Origin: JBBTQJ01 sp038065755
GTDB lineage: Bacteria > Patescibacteriota > Minisyncoccia > Minisyncoccales > Staskawiczbacteraceae
Direction: 5' to 3'
Length of the DNA: 8,953 bases
Assembly (NCBI GenBank): GCA_038065755.1
Contig: JBBTQJ010000005.1
Location: forward strand, 1-8,953
Below are positions 1-4,758 of this stretch, piece after piece. The notes under the pieces are model-generated. The model worked only from the letters and a program-made list of their open reading frames with translations, searched no databases and was not told the origin of the DNA. How positions within the stretch are numbered: position 1 is the first letter of the stretch; the number at the start of each line of letters is the position of its first letter. The translations under genes were made by a program, and so were the position numbers.

Positions 1-334
1 CGACCATAATTTTTTTTTCTGTTTTTATTTTTTTTGTGGGATTTACGATTATTTTAGAATAAGAAAACTCTTTAAATAATTCTTTTATTATCTCTGCGTT
101 CAGGCGGGTGATATCTACCCCTATTTCATCTCTTTTTTTATCATCTGCCCCAAATTCCAAAAGCGCCTTTTGATACAATCTCGTTATTTTCCCTCCGCCA
201 ACAAAAATAAAAAACCTTCTTGCCCCTAAATATTTTTGCAAAGAACGCTTGAAATTTTTCAAGAACTTAATGTCAATCCCCTCGGGCGCAACCAACGACC
301 CCCCTAAAGATATAATAATTGCCTCTTTGTTCAT
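1..334 (-). CDS. pyrH: UMP kinase, archaeal-type amino acid kinase fold (partial, C-terminus outside window)
   Basis: This is the N-terminal 111 residues of a protein whose ATG lies at 334-332 on the minus strand; the rest lies beyond base 1. It shows the amino acid kinase nucleotide-binding start SLGGSLVAPEG (residues 9-19), the second glycine motif FVGGGKITRLY (44-54), and the signature IGVDITRLNA (71-80). The last two match the VGGGK-x-AR-x-Y and IG-x-x-TR-x-NA pattern of archaeal UMP kinases better than typical bacterial PyrH, which has GGGNIFRG. The expected role is cytosolic UMP to UDP phosphorylation in pyrimidine nucleotide synthesis. It diverges from smpB across a 125-nt AT-rich gap. 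A related small kinase (for example isopentenyl phosphate kinase) is less likely because of the ITRLNA motif, but the acceptor-site half is not visible. Confidence 0.85.
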   Translation of the reverse strand, partial: MNKEAIIISLGGSLVAPEGIDIKFLKNFKRSLQKYLGARRFFIFVGGGKITRLYQKALLEFGADDKKRDEIGVDITRLNAEIIKELFKEFSYSKIIVNPTKKIKTEKKIMV

Positions 335-417
335 ATTGTTTTAATTTTAGCTTATTTCCTCTGAAAATTAAAGAGTAAAAAAAGTATAATATATACAACA
401 TAGTATATATAAAATAT

Positions 418-423
418 TGTCAA
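418..423 (-). promoter_or_regulatory. Candidate -35 element for the leftward UMP kinase gene
   Basis: Reading leftward, the gap between the UMP kinase gene and smpB has a perfect TTGACA. It is followed by AT-rich DNA with several TATAAT-like hexamers, such as TATGTT after 15 nt, and TATTAT and TATACT further on, but none at the ideal 17-nt spacing. A purine-rich AGAGGA lies too far from the start codon to be a convincing ribosome binding site. A promoter somewhere in this gap is needed, but the exact element is uncertain. Confidence 0.3.
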
Positions 424-444
424 TAAGAAATTTTCGTGTTAATG

Positions 445-453
445 TGATATCAT
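445..453 (+). promoter_or_regulatory. Candidate extended -10 promoter for smpB-ssrA
   Basis: TGATATCAT matches the extended -10 form TGnTATAAT at all but one position. No good -35 lies 17 nt upstream, which is typical of extended -10 promoters. Transcription would start about 7 nt downstream, at or within 1-2 nt of the smpB ATG at 460. That would make the smpB mRNA leaderless or nearly so, consistent with the lack of a Shine-Dalgarno sequence there. Confidence 0.4.
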
Positions 454-459
454 AAAAAC

Positions 460-903
460 ATGAAGATATTTTCGGAAAATAAAAAGGCGCATTATGATTA
501 TAGTATTCTAGAAAAATTTGAGGCAGGGCTGATTTTGCTTGGGCAGGAGGTGAAATCAATAAAAGCCGGCAGAATAAATTTGTCTGGCTCTTATGTTGTG
601 TTTAACAAAATAGAACCCTATTTAGTTGGAGTAAGGGTGCCTCCATGGCAGCCGAATAATGCCGGAGCTGACTATAATGAAGAAAGGCAAAGAAAGTTGC
701 TTTTAAACAAAAAAGAGATAAATTACCTTATAGGAAAATCTAAAGAAAGGGGATTTTCCCTTATACCCTTGAAAGTTTATGAGAAATCAGGTAGAATAAA
801 GCTTGAATTCGGATTGGCTAAAGGAAAGAAAAAATACGATAAAAAAGAGAAAATAAAAAAGAGAGATGTTGAGCGGGAAATAAACAGGGAATTATCCGAA
901 TAA
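460..903 (+). CDS. smpB: SsrA-binding protein SmpB
   Basis: The 147-residue product matches SmpB in length and order. It has the N-terminal NKKAHYDY (8-14), then FEAGLILLGQEVKSIKAGR (20-38) of the OB-fold core, RKLLLNKKEINYLIGKSKERG (78-98), and LIPLKVYEKSGRIKLEFGLA followed by the basic tail KGKKKYDKKEKIKKRD that folds into a helix in the mRNA channel. SmpB binds the tRNA-like domain of tmRNA and brings it to stalled ribosomes with EF-Tu for trans-translation. Its partner RNA gene begins 3 nt after the stop codon, so the two are almost certainly co-transcribed. The loop at 60-72 (VPPWQPNNAGADY) stands where most homologues have an H-N-P-rich segment. The start is ATG with no Shine-Dalgarno sequence. 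Confidence 0.97.
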   Translation: MKIFSENKKAHYDYSILEKFEAGLILLGQEVKSIKAGRINLSGSYVVFNKIEPYLVGVRVPPWQPNNAGADYNEERQRKLLLNKKEINYLIGKSKERGFSLIPLKVYEKSGRIKLEFGLAKGKKKYDKKEKIKKRDVEREINRELSE

Positions 904-906
904 TAT

Positions 907-1254
907 GGGGATGCAAGTTTCGATGATTTGCTCTTAATAACAATGCAAGTTGAGTATTCTAAAATCTCATAAAACTTTTAGAAAAACATAATTGCTAATT
1001 TATTTAATAAGCAACCCGCGTTGGCATACGCTTAATGCGGCATCCTTGCTATCAACTCCTGATAGATAGATTAAGGGTGTTATATTTTCAGGATAGGCAA
1101 TTTTATTCCTCGGAAAATTGCCGAAACTAAACGAGGATTAAGATATTAAAAATTTTGTCTGTTTCTTATTTAATATCTAAACAAAAAAATAGAATAAACT
1201 TGTAGAATTGTTTTTAAAAACTTTTCAGACGCGATTTCAACATCGCCATCTCCA
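907..1254 (+). ncRNA. ssrA: tmRNA (transfer-messenger RNA, one-piece)
   Basis: The 5' end GGGGATG (907-913) pairs with CATCTCC (1247-1253) as a 7-bp acceptor stem. It is followed by the tRNA-like TTTCGATGAT region. The T-arm is GCGAT/ATCGC around TTCAAC (1231-1246). Helix 2 pairs AACAAT (939-944), CAAGTT (946-951) and TATTCT (955-960) with ATTGTT (1207-1212), AACTTG (1197-1202) and AGAATA (1191-1196). The tag frame at 994-1035 lies in helix 5 (CCGCGTT with AATGCGG, plus GCAA with TTGC). Three pseudoknots follow: CTATC/GATAG with TCCTG/CAGGA (1049-1093), GCAATTTT/AAAATTGC with CCTCG/CGAGG (1097-1136), and AGATATTAAA/TTTAATATCT with TGTTT/AAACA (1141-1183). No GC-rich first pseudoknot is seen before the tag. 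CCA is not encoded (ACAA follows the stem), so it must be added enzymatically. The T-loop appears one nucleotide short. It lies between smpB and infC. Confidence 0.95.
994..1035 (+). other. tmRNA proteolysis-tag reading frame
   Basis: Within tmRNA, the frame from GCT at 994 to TAA at 1033-1035 encodes ANLFNKQPALAYA. It starts with the usual Ala-Asn and ends in small hydrophobic residues with a terminal Ala, as protease tags do. The resume codon is preceded by AACATAATT, comparable to the A/U-rich AAATAGTC upstream of the E. coli resume codon. The stop codon sits in the apical part of helix 5, as in other tmRNAs. The ending ALAYA differs from the common ALAA. Confidence 0.88.
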
Positions 1255-1275
1255 CAAAATTATTTTTAATATAAT

Positions 1276-1779
1276 TTGAATAAAATTTTAATCAACAATT
1301 TCATAAGGGCAAAAGAGGTGAGAGTAATTGACGAACAGCAAAAACAGCTGGGTGTAATGAATATATTTCAGGCAATAGACTTGGCAAAGTCAAAGGGGCT
1401 AGACCTGATACAGGTGACAGAGAAAGTAGAGCCACCTGTTTGTAGGATAGGAAACTATGGAAAATATCTTTATTCTTTGCAAAAAAAAGAAAAAAAAATA
1501 AAACCTCGAGGAGGAGATTTAAAAGAATTAAGGTTAACATACAATATTTCTCCCCATGATATGGAGGTAAGGGCAAAACAGGCAGAAAAATTTTTGAAAG
1601 AAGGAGACAAAATAAAAATAAGTTTGGTGTTAAGGGGTAGGCAAAAAGCATTTGGATATCTTGCAAAAGATAAGGTTCAATTTTTTTTAAATGTTATAAA
1701 CGGATTAATTCCGATTAAGACCGAAAGAGAATTAAAAAAAGAACCGAGGGGGTTCACAACAATAATATCTAAATTATAA
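1276..1779 (+). CDS. infC: Translation initiation factor IF-3
   Basis: The N-domain is recognisable from FIRAKEVRVIDEQQKQLGVM (9-28) through AIDLAKSKGLDLIQVTEKVE (33-52) and PPVCRIGNYGKYLYSLQKKEKK (53-74). The C-domain runs from LKELRLTYNISPHDMEVRAK (82-101), through FLKEGDKIKISLVLRGRQ, to the ending ELKKEPRGFTTIISKL. IF-3 binds the 30S subunit, prevents premature 50S joining and checks the start codon and initiator tRNA. At 167 residues it is slightly short because the N-terminus is trimmed. There is no in-frame ATG before the conserved N-domain, and the frame opens only at 1270. The start is therefore TTG (1276), or possibly ATT (1285); either is a codon IF-3 discriminates against, as in known infC autoregulation. 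No Shine-Dalgarno sequence is visible. It follows tmRNA by 21 nt and precedes rpmI by 5 nt. Confidence 0.95.
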   Translation: MNKILINNFIRAKEVRVIDEQQKQLGVMNIFQAIDLAKSKGLDLIQVTEKVEPPVCRIGNYGKYLYSLQKKEKKIKPRGGDLKELRLTYNISPHDMEVRAKQAEKFLKEGDKIKISLVLRGRQKAFGYLAKDKVQFFLNVINGLIPIKTERELKKEPRGFTTIISKL

Positions 1780-1784
1780 ATACT

Positions 1785-1970
1785 ATGAAAACCAAAAAAT
1801 CGTTATTAAAAAGATTTAAAATAACAAAAAAAGGAAAGATATTAAGAAGGTCGTCGGGCCAAAACCATTATAGGGCTAAAAAAACGGGTGAAAAAAAGAG
1901 AAAAGGCCGCAAATGGATTCCGTTGGCCAAGTCTGAAATTAAAAAAGTTAAAAGATATTTACAAATTTAA
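1785..1970 (+). CDS. rpmI: 50S ribosomal protein L35
   Basis: The 61-residue, very basic protein has the L35 layout: MKTKKSLLKRFKITKKGKILRR (an N-terminal MKT-x-KR-x-K-x-T-x-x-GK pattern), then a Lys/Arg-rich middle, and the ending SEIKKVKRYL, equivalent to the usual D-x-K-R-x-K-R-L-L. It is a component of the large subunit close to the exit-tunnel region. It lies in the classic infC-rpmI-rplT order, 5 nt after the infC stop and 2 nt before rplT, so it is co-transcribed and probably translated by re-initiation. No Shine-Dalgarno sequence precedes the ATG. Confidence 0.96.
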   Translation: MKTKKSLLKRFKITKKGKILRRSSGQNHYRAKKTGEKKRKGRKWIPLAKSEIKKVKRYLQI

Positions 1971-1972
1971 TT

Positions 1973-2320
1973 ATGGTAAGAGTAAAAAAAAGCAAACCGT
2001 CTCATAAACACAGAAGGCATTTATTAAAACATGCCAAAGGTTTTCGCTGGGGCAGAAAATCAAAATTTAAAGCAGCTAAAGACGCCCTAAGGCATGCATG
2101 GACCTATGCCTACAGAGACAGAAAGGTAAAAAAGAGAGAGTTTAGAAAGCTATGGCAGCTACAAATTAACACTGCCTGCCGTAAAATGGGCATAAATTAC
2201 AGCCGGCTGATTTATGGATTAAAAGAAAAAAAGATTGAATTAGACAGAAAAATATTATCTGAGCTGGCAAAAAAACACCCCGAAATATTTGAAAAAATCG
2301 TAGAAGAAGTTAAAAAGTAA
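1973..2320 (+). CDS. rplT: 50S ribosomal protein L20
   Basis: The 115-residue basic protein aligns along its whole length with L20. It has the MVRVKKSKPSHKHRRHLLKH start, AKGFRWGRKSKFKAAKDA (21-38), the diagnostic YAYRDRKVKKREFRKLW (45-61), INTACRKMGINYSRLIYGLK (65-84), and IELDRKILSELAKKHPEIF (88-106). L20 is an early-assembly 23S rRNA-binding protein and, in several bacteria, a translational repressor of its own operon. The usual place for an L20-binding leader upstream of infC is occupied here by tmRNA. It is the last gene of the rightward cluster; a terminator begins right after its stop codon. Confidence 0.97.
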   Translation: MVRVKKSKPSHKHRRHLLKHAKGFRWGRKSKFKAAKDALRHAWTYAYRDRKVKKREFRKLWQLQINTACRKMGINYSRLIYGLKEKKIELDRKILSELAKKHPEIFEKIVEEVKK

Positions 2321-2360
2321 ACAAAAATCGCTCCATTTAATTAGAGCGATTTTTGTTTTT
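2321..2360. terminator. Bidirectional intrinsic terminator between rplT and the convergent hypothetical gene
   Basis: A perfect 13-bp stem pairs ACAAAAATCGCTC (2321-2333) with GAGCGATTTTTGT (2344-2356) around a 10-nt loop, with T-rich DNA following on the + strand. In the leftward direction the stem is followed by TTTACTTTTT. It begins 1 nt after the rplT stop and lies 6 nt beyond the stop of the convergent gene, so it can terminate both. Confidence 0.9.
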
Positions 2361-2362
2361 CT

Positions 2363-2938
2363 TTATCTTTCGGCTAATAGATTAATTACTGTAATCTTTT
2401 TATTTCCTATCTTGATATTTTTCTCGGGAGAAAACCCAACCCTTACCTGAATTCTTTCTTTTTCCTCCTCGGGCCAATCCATTCCGTGCGCAGAACTCCA
2501 CATAGGCTGACTAATTTTTAAATTTTTTGCAGAATGAGGAGAAAAACCAGAATCCCAAATATCCGGATTTTTAAACCGGAAAGTAACCGAATATTCTTCT
2601 TTTCCTTTCGGCCTTCTTAAACTATGGGGTTCAATAGTTACTTCTGCTTCGTGCACCGGTCTTTCACTTTCTGGCACTTCGCCACGATAATCAAATACCT
2701 TGGCACCCTTCGAATCACCTACATGAAATGGCAAATTAGATAAATCTTGAATAAGGTTTTGGATTTCCTCTGGCGTTAATTCCACATTAACCGTCTCTCC
2801 AATTCCGCCAACCATTCTTTCCACTCCTTCTACCACTTTTAAAATTTTAATCGGGTCCCCGCCGCCAACTCTTATTTCTTTTAATGGCTCTCCTGGTTCT
2901 TGCTCTTCCCCGTTTAAATGTTCTGAATTTAATGACAT
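2363..2938 (-). CDS. Hypothetical protein (191 aa, soluble, no recognised family)
   Basis: I do not recognise this protein. It starts with an acidic, probably disordered segment (residues 1-20: EEQEPGEP). Then come a glycine-containing turn VGGGDP (24-29), a short helix-prone stretch TPEEIQNLIQDLSNLP (55-70), and a C-terminal half rich in alternating beta-type segments (AEVTIEPHSL, EYSVTFRFKNP, RIQVRVGFSP, KKITVINLL). No signal peptide, membrane segment or cysteine is seen. The frame is genuine: it has a well-placed sigma70-type promoter at 2978-3006, a shared terminator, and composition consistent with a soluble protein. The ATG at 2938-2936 is the first in the frame. It is separated from the alkyltransferase gene by 79 nt and transcribed in the same direction. 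The function is unknown. Confidence 0.7.
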   Translation of the reverse strand: MSLNSEHLNGEEQEPGEPLKEIRVGGGDPIKILKVVEGVERMVGGIGETVNVELTPEEIQNLIQDLSNLPFHVGDSKGAKVFDYRGEVPESERPVHEAEVTIEPHSLRRPKGKEEYSVTFRFKNPDIWDSGFSPHSAKNLKISQPMWSSAHGMDWPEEEKERIQVRVGFSPEKNIKIGNKKITVINLLAER

Positions 2939-2977
2939 ATAATTTATTTTAATTTTAATAATATCTCTTTATTATTT

Positions 2978-3006
2978 ATTATATTCTTGCTCTGGCAAAA
3001 TTACAA
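2978..3006 (-). promoter_or_regulatory. Sigma70-type promoter for the 191-aa hypothetical gene
   Basis: Reading leftward, TTGTAA (3006-3001) is followed by an exact 17-nt spacer and a perfect TATAAT (2983-2978). This predicts a transcript starting near 2971 with a leader of about 33 nt. The leader is A/T only and has no Shine-Dalgarno motif. Confidence 0.6.
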
Positions 3007-3017
3007 TTAATTAACCG

Positions 3018-3299
3018 TCAATCATGTTCGGTGGCTTGAATAAATTTAATTTTTTCTTGCTTTAGTAATTTTATTTTTTTCTTTGCTCCCCTATTATATC
3101 CGCCTGTTTTCCCGTCGCTTCTTATAACTCTATGACAGGGAATTTTCGGGTCGCGGTTTTTGTTCAAAATATTTCCCACTGCCCGCCACGCCTTTTTGTT
3201 TCCCGATATTTTAGCCACTTGCCCGTAAGTCATTATTTTTCCCTTTGGAATTTTTTTTACAACTTCAAAAATTCTGTCTTTAAATGTTCTTTGTTTCAT
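3018..3299 (-). CDS. Single-domain O6-alkylguanine-DNA alkyltransferase (methylated-DNA--protein-cysteine methyltransferase)
   Basis: The 93-residue protein corresponds to the C-terminal DNA-binding and active-site domain only. It has the recognition region KGKIMTYGQVAKISG (19-33), the arginine-finger segment WRAVGNILNKN (38-48), the active-site PCHRVI with the sole cysteine at residue 55, and SDGKTGGYNRG (61-71). It removes alkyl groups from O6 of guanine by irreversible transfer to Cys55. Because the motif is PCHR and not PWHR, it should be a true transferase and not an alkyltransferase-like (Atl) sensor. The N-terminal domain of Ogt/Ada-type enzymes is absent. Its first 20 nt overlap the end of the Nudix gene, which implies translational coupling. 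The C-terminal tail (KFIQATEHD) is not conserved. Confidence 0.9.
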   Translation of the reverse strand: MKQRTFKDRIFEVVKKIPKGKIMTYGQVAKISGNKKAWRAVGNILNKNRDPKIPCHRVIRSDGKTGGYNRGAKKKIKLLKQEKIKFIQATEHD

Positions 3300-3756
3300 A
3301 TTTTACAATAAAATCGTTGGCCTTTTTTAAAAGATTCTTCGCGTTTTTAAAAGTTATTTTTTTTACCGCCACTTCATAGGGTAGCCACATAAAATCAGAG
3401 TGTTCTTCTGATATTTTAACTTCTTTTGTATTGGTTTCTACTAAATAAAAAACGACTAATTTAAAAACCCATGGCGCTTTATTTTTTGCTTCACCCTTCA
3501 GCCCGTAGTTTTTTCTAAAAAAATATTTTTCAAATTCTTTAAATCCAGAAATTATCCTAATATCTTTGATGCCCGTTTCCTCTAAAACCTCTCTTTTTGC
3601 TGTCTGAAACTCTGTCTCTCCCTCTTCAATATGCCCCTTTGCAAACCCCCAATGCCCGCCCCGTCTGCTTTCTGTTTTATAATGCAAAAGAAGGTAATAT
3701 CTTATGCCTGCTTCTTCTCTAAAAATTATTGCTCCTGCCGATTTTTCCCTTGGCAT
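3280..3756 (-). CDS. Nudix hydrolase, Ap4A hydrolase (NUDT2)-like
   Basis: The 158-residue protein contains a complete Nudix box, G41-x5-E47-x7-R55-E56-V-L-E59-E60-x-G62-I. It is preceded by AGAIIF (7-12) and GGHWGFAKGHIEEGE (33-47). The GHWGFAKGH sequence before the box and the C-terminal EEHSDFMWLPYEVA and TFKNAKNLLKKA segments resemble asymmetric bis(5'-nucleosyl)-tetraphosphatases of the NUDT2 type. These cleave Ap4A to ATP and AMP. A substrate such as another dinucleotide or a damaged nucleotide cannot be excluded. The gene starts 40 nt after the ADP-ribosyltransferase-like gene and overlaps the alkyltransferase gene by 20 nt. The pairing links nucleotide-pool cleaning with DNA repair (inference). 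The ATG lies at 3756-3754, with no Shine-Dalgarno sequence. Confidence 0.88.
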   Translation of the reverse strand: MPREKSAGAIIFREEAGIRYYLLLHYKTESRRGGHWGFAKGHIEEGETEFQTAKREVLEETGIKDIRIISGFKEFEKYFFRKNYGLKGEAKNKAPWVFKLVVFYLVETNTKEVKISEEHSDFMWLPYEVAVKKITFKNAKNLLKKANDFIVKYETKNI

Positions 3757-3796
3757 ATCATCGAAAATTTTTAATTTTTAAAATCTTATTTATCTT

Positions 3797-4597
3797 TTAT
3801 ATTTTCTTTTCTTTTATTTTCTGCTCTTTGATTATTTTTACCTTTTCTGGATCAAATATCACATAACTATCATGGTTTTTAAACATATAATCTCCTTCAC
3901 CGCCTTCAACGGTCGCTAACCCATCATAACCTAACGATTTGACATAATTGGTGAAAAGACCATCTTCTAAGTGCAGGGTTACTTTTTGAATATCACTTAT
4001 TTTTTTTACCTCTCCGGAACTTATAAATTTGAATACGTCAAATAGTGTTTCTCTATATGCGTTTAATCCATTATTACTTGCTGTAGAATTTTTAATTTCA
4101 GCACCTATCTCTTTGGCTCTTTGCCATAGAACTAACCCGAATCCTTTCATTACTTTTTCTAAATTTTCATCTTTCCTCAAATCAAGTAATTTTAAATTTT
4201 CTACAAAAGTTTCATAAATAATCGGATTGCCGTCGGCTTCTAATCTTTTAGAACCCCTTGGATTTTTTGCTCTCATATAAGCATATTCAATAGCGTTTTT
4301 AGCCTGCGATGTTAAATAAATACCATCTCCAACTGTTGTTTCTTCGGCTTTCTCAAATTTTTTTATTCCCTTAGCAGAAGTTCCGTGATAAAGTGTTTTC
4401 TTTTTTACAAAAACACCGAGCCCATCATCAATTTCTTCTTCGTTTTGTCTGCCTTCTATTTTTTTATTCCTTGCCACTTGGTATTCTGGCTCTTTTTTTG
4501 CTTTCTCTAAAATTTCCTGACGATCTTCCCTCGGAGCCTCCTTTAATTGTTCTGCTAGATTATCCCTATAAACATCTGGTTCAAAATTTTCTCTCAT
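3797..4597 (-). CDS. Probable ADP-ribosyltransferase-fold protein with acidic N-terminal region
   Basis: Of the 266 residues, the first ~60 are charged and helical (AEQLKEAPREDRQEILEKAK) and resemble a conserved N-terminal segment I associate with other Parcubacteria hypothetical proteins (from memory, uncertain). The rest looks like an ADP-ribosyltransferase (ART) domain. It has LYHGTSAKGIKKF (69-81) with the NAD-binding His71, GDGIYLTSQAKNAIEYAY (90-107) with Tyr94, and a final GEGDYMF...DSYVIFDPEKVKII (234-256), like the last strands of PARP-like and phage-associated ARTs. Such enzymes transfer ADP-ribose from NAD+ to proteins or nucleic acids. The position of the PARP catalytic Glu (just before the Tyr of YVIFD) is Ser244 here, preceded by Asp243, so activity is uncertain. 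No signal peptide, membrane segment or adjacent antitoxin-like gene is seen. It has its own extended -10 promoter. Confidence 0.6.
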   Translation of the reverse strand: MRENFEPDVYRDNLAEQLKEAPREDRQEILEKAKKEPEYQVARNKKIEGRQNEEEIDDGLGVFVKKKTLYHGTSAKGIKKFEKAEETTVGDGIYLTSQAKNAIEYAYMRAKNPRGSKRLEADGNPIIYETFVENLKLLDLRKDENLEKVMKGFGLVLWQRAKEIGAEIKNSTASNNGLNAYRETLFDVFKFISSGEVKKISDIQKVTLHLEDGLFTNYVKSLGYDGLATVEGGEGDYMFKNHDSYVIFDPEKVKIIKEQKIKEKKI

Positions 4598-4643
4598 ATT
4601 ATTTCTATATTATATTTTATAATTATATTTTATATTTTTAATA

Positions 4644-4652
4644 ATTATATCA
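4644..4652 (-). promoter_or_regulatory. Extended -10 promoter for the ADP-ribosyltransferase-like gene
   Basis: Reading leftward, TGATATAAT (4652-4644) is a perfect TGnTATAAT extended -10. A weak TTTTGT sits 17 nt further upstream. Transcription would start near 4637, giving a leader of about 40 nt. The element lies 34 nt inward from palindrome 4686-4729, so that palindrome is not part of the transcript from this promoter. Confidence 0.55.
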
Positions 4653-4685
4653 TCTTACTGCCTTTTACAAAAATTTCCTAATAAT

Positions 4686-4729
4686 TATCGTTGTAATAAA
4701 TGTGCGACCGCACAGGTATTACAACGATA
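4686..4729. repeat. 44-nt palindromic repeat, copy 1
   Basis: The outer arms TATCGTTGTAATA (4686-4698) and TATTACAACGATA (4717-4729) are perfect 13-bp complements. Inside them, after an AA/GG mismatch, TGTGCG-AC-CGCACA (4701-4714) forms an inner stem. The copy at 5394-5437 has the same length, the same GCGACCGC centre and the same orientation. Seven T residues follow at 4731-4737 on the + strand, giving it terminator-like form for rightward transcription only, although no rightward gene lies nearby. It sits between the 3' end of the Cas2-like gene and the promoter of the ART-like gene. Confidence 0.9.
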
Positions 4730-4758
4730 CTTTTTTTATGAATCAAATTTAAATTTAT

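Noticed and set aside
904..1275. L20-type ribosomal leader upstream of infC
   Set aside because: The whole interval is accounted for by tmRNA helices and pseudoknots, and only 21 nt remain before infC.
1301..1666. Open frame of 121 codons on the minus strand across infC
   Set aside because: It lies entirely antisense to the conserved IF-3 gene, and its product is a low-complexity Leu/Phe/Ser sequence typical of a shadow frame in Lys-rich coding DNA.
4029..4641. Two + strand frames overlapping the ADP-ribosyltransferase-like gene
   Set aside because: They mirror the real minus-strand gene, which has a promoter and conserved motifs. The apparent hydrophobic stretches are reverse-strand images of Lys/Glu codons.
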